DNA from: JAUNSR01 sp036655355
GTDB taxonomy: Bacteria; Bacteroidota; Bacteroidia; Bacteroidales; JAUNSR01
Direction: 5' to 3'
DNA length: 64,000 nucleotides
Assembly (NCBI GenBank): GCA_036655355.1
Contig: JAVVQG010000004.1
Location: 186,001 to 250,000, forward strand
Position numbers and translations under genes: made by a program. This document shows, in pieces, positions 17,869 to 27,236 of this stretch. Under the pieces are notes generated by a model. That model was not told the DNA's origin, ran no database searches, and saw only the letters and a list, made by a program, of their open reading frames with translations. Every line of letters begins with the position of its first letter. Position 1 is the first letter of the stretch.

Positions 17869-18168
17869 ATGAAAATGGCTGATGATCCGAAAAAGTTACT
17901 GGGCAATCTTGAAGCAAGGGTTAAACAACTCATGTTCCTTGTCAACACACTTGAAGAAAAAAATCAAGATTTATTAACAAAACTGGATGAAAAAGAAGCG
18001 CACCTGATGAAAGTCCTTCAGGATAAAGACGAACTTCATACCAGATACGTAAACCTAAAAACTGCGAACTCCTTGTCCGGTGAAACCACTGACCTGCGGG
18101 AAACAAAAGCAAGGTTTAACAAATTAGTGCGGGAAATCGATAAGTGCATCGCATTACTAAACGAATAA
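17869..18168 (+). CDS. Small coiled-coil protein upstream of zapA (ZapB-like, unproven)
   Basis: A 99-residue, almost wholly helical protein. Heptad-like Leu/Val spacing (LLGNLEARVKQLMFLVNTLEEKNQDLL) and high Glu/Lys content predict a coiled coil over residues 5-65, with a second helix at 75-98 (RFNKLVREIDKCIALL). It lies 6 bases upstream of zapA, which supports a role in Z-ring assembly or as a ZapA partner; ZapB of Gammaproteobacteria is also a short coiled coil. Sequence homology to ZapB is not something I can claim. The start could also be the second Met, two codons later. Confidence 0.7.
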   Translation: MKMADDPKKLLGNLEARVKQLMFLVNTLEEKNQDLLTKLDEKEAHLMKVLQDKDELHTRYVNLKTANSLSGETTDLRETKARFNKLVREIDKCIALLNE

Positions 18169-18174
18169 GATGCA

Positions 18175-18471
18175 ATGAGCGATAAATTTACAATTAGAAT
18201 CAAGATAGCGGATTCTGCGCACCCTCTCACCATCAAACGTGAAGAGGAGGAGTTGTACAGAAAAGCAGCAAAAATGGTGGATGCGAGATTCGCCGATTAC
18301 AAAGAGAAATACAAGAATGTTGAACTAAATGACAATCAGTTCCTTTCTTTCGTAGCTCTTGAATTTGCGGTAAAATATCTTAGCGTCAACGAAAACCGAA
18401 ACATCGATGCCATAGGTGAGAGAATCGGTGAAATAACTCATGAAATTGAGGAGTTTCTTAAAAATAAGTAA
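18175..18471 (+). CDS. zapA: Cell division protein ZapA
   Basis: A 98-residue cytosolic protein that bundles FtsZ filaments. The N-terminal strand-rich part (FTIRIKIADSAHPLTIKREEEELYRKAAKMV) contains the family's typical YRKAA helix. A long C-terminal helix (LSFVALEFAVKYLS, then IGERIGEITHEIEEFLK) forms the tetramerisation coil. Length is normal. It sits between a coiled-coil protein and rny, and a terminator hairpin follows the gene. Confidence 0.88.
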   Translation: MSDKFTIRIKIADSAHPLTIKREEEELYRKAAKMVDARFADYKEKYKNVELNDNQFLSFVALEFAVKYLSVNENRNIDAIGERIGEITHEIEEFLKNK

Positions 18472-18495
18472 GTTTATACAATTAAAGAATATTCT

Positions 18496-18538
18496 GCACT
18501 ACCTGTATCCTTACCAGGATACTCGTGGTGCTTTTTTT
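18496..18538 (+). terminator. Terminator between zapA and rny
   Basis: GCACTACCTGTATCC-ttacc-AGGATACTCGTGGTGC folds as an imperfect hairpin followed by T7. It may only partly separate zapA from rny. Confidence 0.75.
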
Positions 18539-18573
18539 ATTTACATATTGACAATTAATAATCTCAGAACACA

Positions 18574-20109
18574 ATGACAACAATATTATTAACAGCGGTT
18601 GCGTGTCTGATTTTGGGGGGAGTCGCCACTTATGTGACGCTCAGGTACCTCTTAAAACAGCGCCACAACGCCATTATTATTGAAGCTCAGAAAGAAGCTG
18701 AAGTGATCAAAAAGGAAAAGCTTTTCGAAGTAAAAGAGAAAGGCATCCAGATGAAAGCTGAAGTGGAGAAACTGGCAAATGCACGTAACTCGAAACTTCA
18801 GTCGGCGGAAGCGAAACTGAAACAACGTGAACTTCAATTAAACCAGAAACAGGAAGATCTAACTCGTAAACGTCAGGATGTGGATGTCATTAAGGAGAAC
18901 CTTGAGAAGCAGCTTGAAATGATCGACGTTAAAAAACAGGATCTTGAAAAACTACACAAAGAAGGCGTTGTTCGCCTGGAACAGATTGCAGGTCTTTCGG
19001 CTGACGAAGCGAAAGAAAAACTTGTTGAATCTTTGAAGGAAGAAGCTAAAACCGAAGCTGCTTCTTATATTAACGATATCATGGATGAGGCGAAGATGAC
19101 CGCCAACAAAGAAGCGAAAAGCATCGTCATCAAAACCATCCAGCGCGTTGCTACCGAAACGGCTATAGAAAATTCAGTTACCGTATTCCACATCGAATCT
19201 GACGAAATCAAAGGTCGTATCATCGGTCGCGAAGGTCGTAACATCCGCGCACTTGAAGCTGCTACGGGTGTGGAGATCATTGTTGACGATACTCCTGAAG
19301 CTATCGTTCTTTCCGCATTCGATCCGGTTCGTCGTGAAATCGCTCGTTTGGCTCTTCACCAGTTGGTGACAGACGGACGTATTCACCCTGCCCGCATCGA
19401 AGAGGTTGTTACCAAAGTACGCAAACAGATCGAAGAGGAAATCATCGAAACCGGTAAACGTACCGCTATCGACCTTGGCGTTCACGGGTTGCACCCTGAA
19501 CTGATCCGTTTGATCGGTAAAATGAAATACCGTTCTTCTTATGGTCAGAACCTATTGCAACACGCTCGCGAAACGGCGAACCTGTGTGCGGTGATGGCTT
19601 CTGAACTTGGATTGAATCCGAAAAAAGCGAAACGTGCCGGATTGTTGCACGACATAGGTAAAGTGCCTGATGATGAGCCGGAATTGCCACACGCAATCCT
19701 TGGTATGAAGCTAGCTGAGAAGTACAAAGAGAAACCGGATATCTGCAATGCAATCGGTGCTCACCACGACGAAGTGGAAATGGCATCGCTTATCGCACCG
19801 CTTGTTCAGGTTTGTGATGCGATCTCGGGAGCACGTCCAGGAGCACGTCGCGAAATTGTTGAAGCTTATATCAAACGTTTGAATGATTTGGAACAGCTTG
19901 CGCTGTCTTACCCTGGTGTTTTGAAAACTTATGCCATCCAGGCAGGTCGCGAACTTCGCGTGATCGTGGGTGCAGATAAGATCGACGATACGGAAACAGA
20001 AAAACTTTCTTCAGAAATCGCTAAGAAAATCCAGGATGAGATGACGTATCCGGGTCAGGTGAAAATCACAGTGATCCGCGAAACCCGTGCTGTAAGCTAC
20101 GCCAAGTAA
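18574..20109 (+). CDS. rny: Ribonuclease Y
   Basis: A 511-residue membrane-anchored endoribonuclease that starts mRNA decay. Domains in order are one N-terminal transmembrane helix (residues 3-25), a long charged coiled coil (30-195), a KH domain with IKGRIIGREGRNIRALE near 210-225, and an HD domain with the metal motif LLHDIGK near 358 and AHHDE near 395. Length and motifs are typical. It is followed 13 bases later by a RicT/PSP1 protein; in Bacillus, RicT is part of the complex that directs RNase Y, so this adjacency is meaningful. Confidence 0.95.
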   Translation: MTTILLTAVACLILGGVATYVTLRYLLKQRHNAIIIEAQKEAEVIKKEKLFEVKEKGIQMKAEVEKLANARNSKLQSAEAKLKQRELQLNQKQEDLTRKRQDVDVIKENLEKQLEMIDVKKQDLEKLHKEGVVRLEQIAGLSADEAKEKLVESLKEEAKTEAASYINDIMDEAKMTANKEAKSIVIKTIQRVATETAIENSVTVFHIESDEIKGRIIGREGRNIRALEAATGVEIIVDDTPEAIVLSAFDPVRREIARLALHQLVTDGRIHPARIEEVVTKVRKQIEEEIIETGKRTAIDLGVHGLHPELIRLIGKMKYRSSYGQNLLQHARETANLCAVMASELGLNPKKAKRAGLLHDIGKVPDDEPELPHAILGMKLAEKYKEKPDICNAIGAHHDEVEMASLIAPLVQVCDAISGARPGARREIVEAYIKRLNDLEQLALSYPGVLKTYAIQAGRELRVIVGADKIDDTETEKLSSEIAKKIQDEMTYPGQVKITVIRETRAVSYAK

Positions 20110-20122
20110 CCGAAGCTGAATC

Positions 20123-21913
20123 ATGGATGTAACTGAAAAAAAATGCGCTTGCGGCAAACAGGAAACCTGTGGCTGTGAGGGCGATTGCTCCAACACCGAT
20201 CAATCGGCTAAAACCGCGGGCGGCTCTTGCTGCTCCGGCGGCGGATGTTCCGGCGGAGGTTGCTCTTCGGGTGGAGGCTGCTCTTCGGGCGGTTGCTCCG
20301 GCCACAAAGGGTGTGCTGCCGGCGGCGGTTGTAGCAATAAGAAACTAAATGTTTACGACTGGCTGGGCGATATTCCGGAATCACACGATGATACCGAATT
20401 CGTCGAGGTGCAGTTTAAGAATACCCGTAAAGGCTATTTCCGCAATTCGAATAAGCTGAAACTGGAAAAAGGGGACATCGTTGCCGTGGAATCGAATCCG
20501 GGCCACGACATAGGCGAAATCACGCTTACCGGCAGACTGGTTCTTCTTCAGATGAAAAAGAACAATGTGCGCCAGGACAACCCCGATATCCGACGCGTTT
20601 ATCGCAAAGCGAAACCGAATGACTTGGAGAAATACGAAGAGGCGAAAGCGAAAGAGCATTCAACCATGCTGAAAGCGCGTAAAATCGCCGAAGAGCTGCA
20701 TCTGAATATGAAGATCGGCGACGTAGAGTATCAGGGTGACGGTAACAAAGCTATTTTCTACTATATCGCAGACGACCGTGTGGATTTCCGTCAGCTGATT
20801 AAGGTGCTCGCCGAAACATTCCGCGTGAGAATCGAGATGAAGCAGATCGGTGCCAGACAGGAAGCGGGACGAATCGGAGGAATCGGTCCGTGTGGCCGTG
20901 AACTTTGCTGCTCGGGCTGGATGACCAGTTTCGTGAGCGTAGCAACCTCCGCTGCCCGTTATCAGGATATCTCTCTGAACCCCCAGAAATTGGCGGGTCA
21001 GTGCGCTAAACTGAAATGTTGTCTGAACTATGAGGTGGATACCTATGTGGAGGCTCAAAAACAATTGCCTTCGCGCGAAGTGGTGCTTTCGACTAAAGAT
21101 GGCGAATATTACCATTTCAAAACGGATATCCACAAACGGATGATCTCCTACTCTACCAGCAGAGACTTTGCTGCGAATATCGTAGCAATTCCCGCTCAGC
21201 GCGCATTCGAAATCATCGCACTTAACAAAAGAGGTGTCCGTGTGGATACCCTGGTAGGTGAAGTGGAGAAAGAAACGCCGCAGAAAGAGTTCTCTGACGT
21301 TGTGGGCCAGGACAGTCTTACCCGTTTCGATAAGAGCAAGAAAACAGCGAATAACAAGAAACGTAAGAAATTACGGAAAGACGGCGATAACGACGCTCCG
21401 GATGCATCGTCACGCGAAGAACGTCAACCACGCGAGGAACGGGAACGTCAGCCACGCGAGGATCGTCAGCCGCGAGAAGAGCGACAGAATCGTGCGGATC
21501 GTCCAAGACGTGAAGAGAGATCTCCACGCCCGGAACGTACTCCGAGAGAGGAAAGAGCTCCGCGCCCGGAACGTGAACCACGGGATGAACGCAGACCGAG
21601 AGAGGAACGTGCTCCGAGAGAGGAACGAGGCCCTCGTCCTCCACGAAACAACGCTCCCAAACGTCCGCCGATGAAACCGCAGGAACCGAATCAACCGGGA
21701 CAAGAGGCGGTGCAGAATACGCAAAATACGGAACGTGGCGATCGCCCTCAGAGAAAAGGACACCGTCCTCGTCCGCAAGAGAGACGCAATAAAGAAAACA
21801 ATGACAGAGCTGCTCAAAACCAGAATCCGAACTCAGGTAACAAAGTTGTTCCCTCACAGAAACAACCTGAAAATGCCAAACCGGCTTCTGCCCCTAAACC
21901 CGCAGCGGAATAA
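20123..21913 (+). CDS. RicT/PSP1-family protein with Cys/Gly-rich N-terminus and Arg/Glu-rich tail
   Basis: A 596-residue protein in three parts. Residues 1-75 are rich in Cys, Gly and Ser with many Cys pairs (CSGGGCSSGGGCSS), suggesting metal or Fe-S binding. Residues 80-385 are the PSP1/RicT core, with the family's cysteine signatures GPCGRELCCSGW and CAKLKCCLNYE. Residues 400-596 are disordered and repetitive, dominated by RE, RP and PREER units, like RNA-binding or condensate-forming tails. In Bacillus, RicT (YaaT) with RicA and RicF carries Fe-S clusters and steers RNase Y. Being directly downstream of rny supports the same partnership here (inference). The repeat tail gives long spurious frames on both strands. 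Confidence 0.85.
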   Translation: MDVTEKKCACGKQETCGCEGDCSNTDQSAKTAGGSCCSGGGCSGGGCSSGGGCSSGGCSGHKGCAAGGGCSNKKLNVYDWLGDIPESHDDTEFVEVQFKNTRKGYFRNSNKLKLEKGDIVAVESNPGHDIGEITLTGRLVLLQMKKNNVRQDNPDIRRVYRKAKPNDLEKYEEAKAKEHSTMLKARKIAEELHLNMKIGDVEYQGDGNKAIFYYIADDRVDFRQLIKVLAETFRVRIEMKQIGARQEAGRIGGIGPCGRELCCSGWMTSFVSVATSAARYQDISLNPQKLAGQCAKLKCCLNYEVDTYVEAQKQLPSREVVLSTKDGEYYHFKTDIHKRMISYSTSRDFAANIVAIPAQRAFEIIALNKRGVRVDTLVGEVEKETPQKEFSDVVGQDSLTRFDKSKKTANNKKRKKLRKDGDNDAPDASSREERQPREERERQPREDRQPREERQNRADRPRREERSPRPERTPREERAPRPEREPRDERRPREERAPREERGPRPPRNNAPKRPPMKPQEPNQPGQEAVQNTQNTERGDRPQRKGHRPRPQERRNKENNDRAAQNQNPNSGNKVVPSQKQPENAKPASAPKPAAE

Positions 21914-21920
21914 AGGGAAT

Positions 21921-22382
21921 TTGAATCGCTTTTTAATTGTCGGATTCAGCCTGTTTCTTACAGCATGCACCGAGAGTGACCTCTTCCACGCCTCCTTACC
22001 CACTTCCCCAACCGCCTGGGTCCGGAACGACTCTTTGCAGTGGAAAGTGAACGTAACGGATACATTAAAGCCGTATGGAGTGTGGATAGAGATTCGTAAT
22101 GACAATCGATTCGAATATCGTAATCTTGGATTGGAAGTGATTGAAATTGCTCCGGACAGCACAGTGGTGCGTCGGGATACGATGAATTACTTTCTGATGG
22201 ATGAGAATGGCAAATGGACCGGCTCCGGCTGGGGCTCGCTTTATACCGGCAGTTTCCTATTTGATTCGGAGATGATCTTTCCGGCCTCCGGGGAGTATAC
22301 GTTTATTATACGCCCTGCATTGACCGATAAGCGAATCACCGGAATCCATTCGATCGGATTACGGATCGGAATGAAAAAATAA
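21921..22382 (+). CDS. gldH: Gliding motility lipoprotein GldH family
   Basis: About 153 residues. A TTG start gives a textbook lipoprotein signal (MNRFLIVGFSLFLTAC). An in-frame ATG 48 bases upstream at 21873, inside the previous gene, is the alternative and would give a long charged leader. The mature part (WVRNDSLQWKVNVTDTLKPYGVWIEIRNDNRFEYRNLGLEV) matches GldH, a beta-rich outer-membrane lipoprotein needed for gliding in Flavobacterium. It also occurs in non-motile Bacteroidales, where its role is unclear. The PSP1-gldH order is common in Bacteroidota. A terminator follows, facing rodA. Confidence 0.82.
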   Translation: MNRFLIVGFSLFLTACTESDLFHASLPTSPTAWVRNDSLQWKVNVTDTLKPYGVWIEIRNDNRFEYRNLGLEVIEIAPDSTVVRRDTMNYFLMDENGKWTGSGWGSLYTGSFLFDSEMIFPASGEYTFIIRPALTDKRITGIHSIGLRIGMKK

Positions 22383-22385
22383 CAG

Positions 22386-22424
22386 AAGAGCGACCACCCG
22401 CAAAAGGGATGGTCGCTCTTTTTA
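22386..22424. terminator. Bidirectional terminator between gldH and rodA
   Basis: AAGAGCGACCA and TGGTCGCTCTT form an 11-bp stem with T5 on the plus side. It lies between two convergent genes. Confidence 0.85.
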
Positions 22425-22443
22425 TATCCTAATTGGAGGTAAA

Positions 22444-23892
22444 TTAATAATTTTCGAGTCGCCCGGCATCTAATCGTAAGAAGATAAACAAAAGAATGGA
22501 GAAGGACCATAAACCGGAGCCACCGTAACTAAAGAACGGCAACGGAATACCGATTACGGGACAGAGGCCGATCACCATTCCCACATTAACCATCACATGG
22601 AAGAGAAACACAGAGGCAACACAGTAGCCGTAAACACGTGCAAAAACGGAACGTTGCCTTTCCGAGAGGTGAATGAGTCGCAGGATCAACGCCATAAAAA
22701 GAAATATCACGAAGATGGAACCCACAAACCCCTCCTCTTCACCGATGGTACAGAAGATAAAGTCGGTATCCTGTTCCGGAACGTATTTGAGTTTCGTTTG
22801 GGTACCGTTCAAAAGTCCCTTTCCTAAAAATCCCCCCGAGCCGATGGCAATCTTCGCCTGGTTCACATTATACCCGGCCCCACGCGGATCATCCTCCATA
22901 CCCAGCGCTACTTTGATACGGATCTGCTGATGCGGCTCAAGCACTTCGTTAAAGGCATAATCCACCGAAAACAGGAAAGCCACAAATGCAAGCGAAAAGC
23001 CGGCTATAACAAGGTATTTATGCCAATGAAGCTGCAGAAACAACACCACGAGGTAAACAAGAAGCAAGAGATTCATACCCAGTCCCACCAATACGAAATC
23101 AAGTTCATACCAATGATTGACCAACAAAGCCGCTCCTCCCAGACCAACGGTACCGAGCAAAACATTACGTCCGGCACCCTTATTATCGGCAAAGAAATAG
23201 AGCATTCCAGCTGCCAGCAATAGGATCATTTGGAGTACCACCGCCGGTCCGAGTTCGGTAACCCCGATGAGTTCATTGCCATACTTCACCCCGATCACAA
23301 AGAACAGAATAGCACTCAATCCGGCGAACATCACCAGTCCCGACATCCCTTCGCGGTAAAACACGATCACCAGCGAGAGGTAAACAAGCGCCGATCCGGT
23401 TTCGCGCTGCATGATGATCAGCAGAAAAGGGACGATCACAATCAAACATGCTTTGATAAAGTTCTTGGGCAGCGTAAACCTGAAATTATACGTATTGCAG
23501 AGCCACCCGAGCATCAGGGCGGTAGCGAATTTCCCGAATTCGGCAGGCTGGATACTCACCGGTCCCAGTACCAGCCAGGAGCGGGAGCCCTTGACATCGG
23601 GCGCGACGAATATCGTGAGGACGAGTACCACCAGCATCACCCCGTAAATGAGCGGAGCGAGCGTCTCAAAACTCCTGGCCTCAATCATCATGATCATCCC
23701 CCCTAATCCGAAAGCCAGGATGATCCACATCAACTGTTTACCCGAGCGACTTCCCATATCGAAGATACTGGCATGGTCGAAATCGTAACTTGCCGCATAG
23801 ATGCTGATCCATCCGGAAAGTACCATCACCGTATAGATGGCCACGACCCACCAGTCGATGGTTCGCCACACATTTACTTCTCTTGTTCTCAC
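22444..23892 (-). CDS. rodA: Rod shape-determining protein RodA (SEDS glycosyltransferase)
   Basis: About 482 residues from a GTG start (VRTREVNVWRTIDW), 23 bases after mrdA; a longer frame would overlap mrdA by 60 bases without homology. It has ten or so hydrophobic segments, the SEDS motifs SWLVLGPVSIQPAEFGK and SGGFLGKGLLNGTQTKLKYVPEQDTDF (quoted in part), and the closing PFFSYGGSGLW. RodA polymerises glycan strands in partnership with PBP2 during cell elongation. It is slightly longer than typical because of an extra membrane region in the middle (residues 245-335), which is common in Bacteroidota. Confidence 0.93.
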   Translation of the reverse strand: MRTREVNVWRTIDWWVVAIYTVMVLSGWISIYAASYDFDHASIFDMGSRSGKQLMWIILAFGLGGMIMMIEARSFETLAPLIYGVMLVVLVLTIFVAPDVKGSRSWLVLGPVSIQPAEFGKFATALMLGWLCNTYNFRFTLPKNFIKACLIVIVPFLLIIMQRETGSALVYLSLVIVFYREGMSGLVMFAGLSAILFFVIGVKYGNELIGVTELGPAVVLQMILLLAAGMLYFFADNKGAGRNVLLGTVGLGGAALLVNHWYELDFVLVGLGMNLLLLVYLVVLFLQLHWHKYLVIAGFSLAFVAFLFSVDYAFNEVLEPHQQIRIKVALGMEDDPRGAGYNVNQAKIAIGSGGFLGKGLLNGTQTKLKYVPEQDTDFIFCTIGEEEGFVGSIFVIFLFMALILRLIHLSERQRSVFARVYGYCVASVFLFHVMVNVGMVIGLCPVIGIPLPFFSYGGSGLWSFSILLFIFLRLDAGRLENY

Positions 23893-23915
23893 TATTCTCT
23901 CTTTATTAGCGGTTC

Positions 23916-25775
23916 TTATTTTCTGATATTCGAATAAATCATCGTGTTGGAAGTCACCATGCGATCTTCCAGCCACTGTCGTTCAGGAGCGATATGGCCT
24001 TTCAGATACTTCTCCATCACCAAACTGCCGATCGGCACTCCGTACGTAGCTCCGAAGCCGGCATTCTCCACATAAACGGCGATGGCGATGCGGGGATTCT
24101 CCAACGGAGCGTACCCCATAAACACCGAGTGGTCCTTCCCATGGGGATTCTGTGCCGTACCCGTCTTTCCGGCCGATACGATACCCGGGATCGCGCCGAT
24201 GCGACAAGTCCCCCCCGTTACGGCAGCAGCCATACCTTGCGCCACGATGTCGTAATACTTCCGATCGACCATCGTGAACTTCTTCGTCACATACTCTTCC
24301 GGAAGCGGCGTATCCTGTATCTCCTTCACCACATGCGGCGGAATGAAATACCCCCCGTTCGCAATCGTCGCCGCCAGGTTCGCAATCTGAAGGGGTGTGG
24401 AAAGCACCTCTCCCTGCCCGATGGCTACCGATACGATGTTCAGCGATTTCCACCTCTCGGTACGGAAATTCTTGTTGTAATATTTGCTGTTGGGGATAAA
24501 GCCGCGACTCTCACTCGGCAAATCGATTCCGGTCTTGTAACCGTACCCCATCGATACGAGGTAATCTTTCCAATGATCAAAACCTTCCTGGATGGTGGGA
24601 TACTTCTTGCGGTTATCGATCATCGTACGGAAAGTGGAACAGAAAAAGGCGTTGCACGATGTGGCTAATGCCGGAATGATCGGCAACGGAGAGGGATGCG
24701 GGTGACATCCCAAACGGAAACCGCCCACCACATAACCGTTACTACAACCGATCTGCGTACTTTCGGTAATCACCCCCTCCTGAAGCGCCATCAATGCCTG
24801 TGTGGCTTTAAAGGTCGATCCCGGAGGATAGGAAGCCGAAATTGCTCGGTCGTAAAGTGGCTTATAAGGATCTTTCGTCAGTTTGAGATAATTCTTCCCA
24901 CGTTCACGTCCCACCAGATCCGCAGGATTATAAGCCGGAGAGGAAACCATGGCAAGCACTTCACCCGTAGCGGGCTCTATCGCCACCAGGGCGCCGATCT
25001 TATTCTGCATCAGCAGTTCCGCATATTGCTGCAGCTCCACATCGATGCTCAACGTGAGGTTTTTTCCGGAAACGGGCGCCACATCGTATGCGCCGTCCTC
25101 ATACTTCCCTTTCACACGACCATGCGCATCACGCAGGAGGATCTCCACCCCCTTCTCGCCGCGCAAATAAGACTCATACGATTTCTCTACGCCAAGGTCA
25201 CCCGTATAATCGCCTCGCTGATAGTAATCGTCGTTTTCGATATCGCGACGGGATACCTCACGGATATTCCCCAGAATGTGGGGCGCGGTTAGGAATGCGT
25301 ATTGGCGGATCGTACGGTTTTGGATATAGAACCCGGGGAATTTATACAGTTTTTCCTGCAACACGCCGTAATCTTGGCCTGAAAGCTGACTGATGAACGT
25401 TTGCGGGGTATAAGAGGAGTAGCCGGGATTGAGGCGACGGTTCTTGATATCGCTGATTCGCTTATCAAACTGCTCTTTGGTGATGTTCAGCGTCGTGCAG
25501 ATGTCAAGCGTATCAAACGGTTTCACTTCGCGCATCACCATCATCAGGTCGTAAGCCGGCTGGTTGTACACGAGCAGTTCCCCCTTGCGGTCATAAATCA
25601 TCCCGCGCGAAGGGTAAAGGGTCTTCTTCAGAAAAGCGTTGCTGTCTGCAAACATCTTGTAGTCGTTATCGAGTACCTGAAGTGTAAAAAGGCGGATGAT
25701 GTATATGATCAGAATCACACATACACCGCCGCCGATAATATATTTTCTTTTCTCTAATTCGTAATTCTTTCTCAC
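23916..25775 (-). CDS. mrdA: Penicillin-binding protein 2 (elongation transpeptidase)
   Basis: A 619-residue class B PBP with one N-terminal membrane anchor (residues 12-32). The dimerisation region contains SRGMIYDRKGELL near 56. The transpeptidase motifs are PPGSTFKATQ (catalytic Ser near 318), SCN (TSCNAFF near 370) and SAGKTGTAQNP near 535. It cross-links peptidoglycan with RodA as its glycosyltransferase partner. Its start codon overlaps the mreD stop by 4 bases, so the genes are translationally coupled. Confidence 0.95.
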   Translation of the reverse strand: MRKNYELEKRKYIIGGGVCVILIIYIIRLFTLQVLDNDYKMFADSNAFLKKTLYPSRGMIYDRKGELLVYNQPAYDLMMVMREVKPFDTLDICTTLNITKEQFDKRISDIKNRRLNPGYSSYTPQTFISQLSGQDYGVLQEKLYKFPGFYIQNRTIRQYAFLTAPHILGNIREVSRRDIENDDYYQRGDYTGDLGVEKSYESYLRGEKGVEILLRDAHGRVKGKYEDGAYDVAPVSGKNLTLSIDVELQQYAELLMQNKIGALVAIEPATGEVLAMVSSPAYNPADLVGRERGKNYLKLTKDPYKPLYDRAISASYPPGSTFKATQALMALQEGVITESTQIGCSNGYVVGGFRLGCHPHPSPLPIIPALATSCNAFFCSTFRTMIDNRKKYPTIQEGFDHWKDYLVSMGYGYKTGIDLPSESRGFIPNSKYYNKNFRTERWKSLNIVSVAIGQGEVLSTPLQIANLAATIANGGYFIPPHVVKEIQDTPLPEEYVTKKFTMVDRKYYDIVAQGMAAAVTGGTCRIGAIPGIVSAGKTGTAQNPHGKDHSVFMGYAPLENPRIAIAVYVENAGFGATYGVPIGSLVMEKYLKGHIAPERQWLEDRMVTSNTMIYSNIRK

Positions 25776-26275
25776 TTAGTGGCTGGTTTTAAACTTTCAA
25801 TGCCGAACATCAACACGAAGGTCAGCAACGAACTGGATACGATTTTAAGCAGTAAAATCGGGAAACTGAACAATGTAAATGCCTCAATCAGATAGAGCGC
25901 CGTACAATACAGCAAAATAGCCAGGATAATATAACGGACAAACGCGCCCATTCCCATCGTACGGAACGAGGGGGAACCGTTTTTCATCTCATCGCGCTGC
26001 ACAAAAAGAAACAGAATCGAATCGCGCATGAATGCCAGCAACGAAGTGGCCAAGGCATGCATGCCGGGCGTATTACAAAACAGGTCGATGATCAGTCCGA
26101 AAAAAAAGCCGATGGAGATCAGCAATCCCCTCGGAGTCTGTGCCGGCAATTTCAGTATCAGCCAGATGTAAAGTATCGGCGTGGCAAATCCCCAAAGATG
26201 GATGTTATTGAACACCAGTACCTGGGCCAGTAACAATAGGAGGAATAACAAAGTATAATAGATGATATTTCGCAT
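25772..26275 (-). CDS. mreD: Rod shape-determining protein MreD
   Basis: A 167-residue inner-membrane protein with five or so hydrophobic helices (IYYTLLFLLLLLAQVLVFNN, then PILYIWLILKLPAQTPRG, the typical MreD loop, and IGFFFGLIIDLFCNTPGMHALA). It bridges MreC with the elongasome. It sits 8 bases after mreC and overlaps mrdA by 4 bases, as in other Bacteroidales. Confidence 0.92.
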   Translation of the reverse strand: MRNIIYYTLLFLLLLLAQVLVFNNIHLWGFATPILYIWLILKLPAQTPRGLLISIGFFFGLIIDLFCNTPGMHALATSLLAFMRDSILFLFVQRDEMKNGSPSFRTMGMGAFVRYIILAILLYCTALYLIEAFTLFSFPILLLKIVSSSLLTFVLMFGIESLKPATK

Positions 26276-26283
26276 GCTCGGGT

Positions 26284-27111
26284 TTATTTTGCGGCTTCCT
26301 GCTCAAGTTTATATTGCTCCTCCTGCTGGTTGTTGATGATGACGCGCACATCGTTCAGGCGGTTGAAATCGGCTGACAATTCCACTTTCAGCGCGTAGAA
26401 ATTGTCATTGGTCTGGGGACTATATCCTTCGATTACCCCCACGGGCAACCCTTCCGGAAAGGCTGCGGAATATCCGCTGGTCACAATCGTATCACCCGTG
26501 GCGAACTCCACGTGGCGCGGTAATTCCTCCAAGGTCGCATAACGGGAACTTTTACCGTCCCATACCAACGAACCGAAATAGTCACTGCCTTTCACCTTGG
26601 CGCTTAACCGCAATTTTGTATTCAGGATGGAGATCACCACCGAATAGTGATCGCTTACCACACTCACGATTCCGATGATACCATTCTGATCGGCCACCCC
26701 CATTCCCGGTTTCACTCCTTCGAGGGCACCTTTATTGATCGTGATGTAGTTCTTCAGTTGTGTAACGCTGTTATTGATAACCTGAGCAACGACAAAGTCG
26801 TACTTGGTATCCGTATTCTTCAGCTGTTCCTGATCATATTCTTTCTGCAAGAGTTCCTTCAAAACGAGGATCTCTTTCTCCAGATAACCGTTGCGTTCCA
26901 AAAGGTCCTGGTTGATCTGCTTCAGGCCAAAATAGCCGGAGACCTCTCCCGAGAGAGAGTACACATCGGCCACCATCCGGTTCGCGCTACTAAAGAAGAC
27001 GCTCTGATGGTAGGAATTGAAGCGAATCAACAAGAACAGGCTGATTAATCCGTAAAAAAGAAATACGAAGAAAGGACTGTGCTTAATAAAGAACTGGATA
27101 AGATTGCGCAT
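26284..27111 (-). CDS. mreC: Rod shape-determining protein MreC
   Basis: About 275 residues beginning MRNLIQFFIKHSPFF; a longer frame adds 20 residues without family support. It has an N-terminal membrane helix (residues 13-30), a short periplasmic coiled coil (60-95, LLERNGYLEKEILVLKELLQKE), then the beta-domain with the typical KGALEGVKPGMGV and SDHYSVVISILNT segments. It links MreB filaments to PBP2 in the periplasm. The gap to mreB is 125 bases. Confidence 0.93.
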   Translation of the reverse strand: MRNLIQFFIKHSPFFVFLFYGLISLFLLIRFNSYHQSVFFSSANRMVADVYSLSGEVSGYFGLKQINQDLLERNGYLEKEILVLKELLQKEYDQEQLKNTDTKYDFVVAQVINNSVTQLKNYITINKGALEGVKPGMGVADQNGIIGIVSVVSDHYSVVISILNTKLRLSAKVKGSDYFGSLVWDGKSSRYATLEELPRHVEFATGDTIVTSGYSAAFPEGLPVGVIEGYSPQTNDNFYALKVELSADFNRLNDVRVIINNQQEEQYKLEQEAAK

Positions 27112-27236
27112 AAGAGGTTGCGGTGAACGTAAAACGTAAAAACAGTAAGACGCGGAGACGCAAAGAATCAAATTTCCCGAATGGAAAACCTTAGCGTCCT
27201 CGCGTCTCAGCGTTTTATGGAACTTCCCTTCTCCGC

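Noticed and set aside
18472..18573. Possible 6S RNA between zapA and rny
   Set aside because: Only about 100 bases are available and the visible structure is a simple terminator hairpin, too short for 6S RNA.
21258..21857. Several long open frames opposite or shifted to the Arg/Glu-rich tail of the RicT-like gene
   Set aside because: Low-complexity GC-rich repeats keep all frames open. Only the frame continuous with the PSP1 core makes sense.
23230..25393. Long plus-strand frames inside rodA and mrdA (up to about 220 codons)
   Set aside because: They lie antisense to clear RodA and PBP2 coding sequence with full motif sets and show no domain features.
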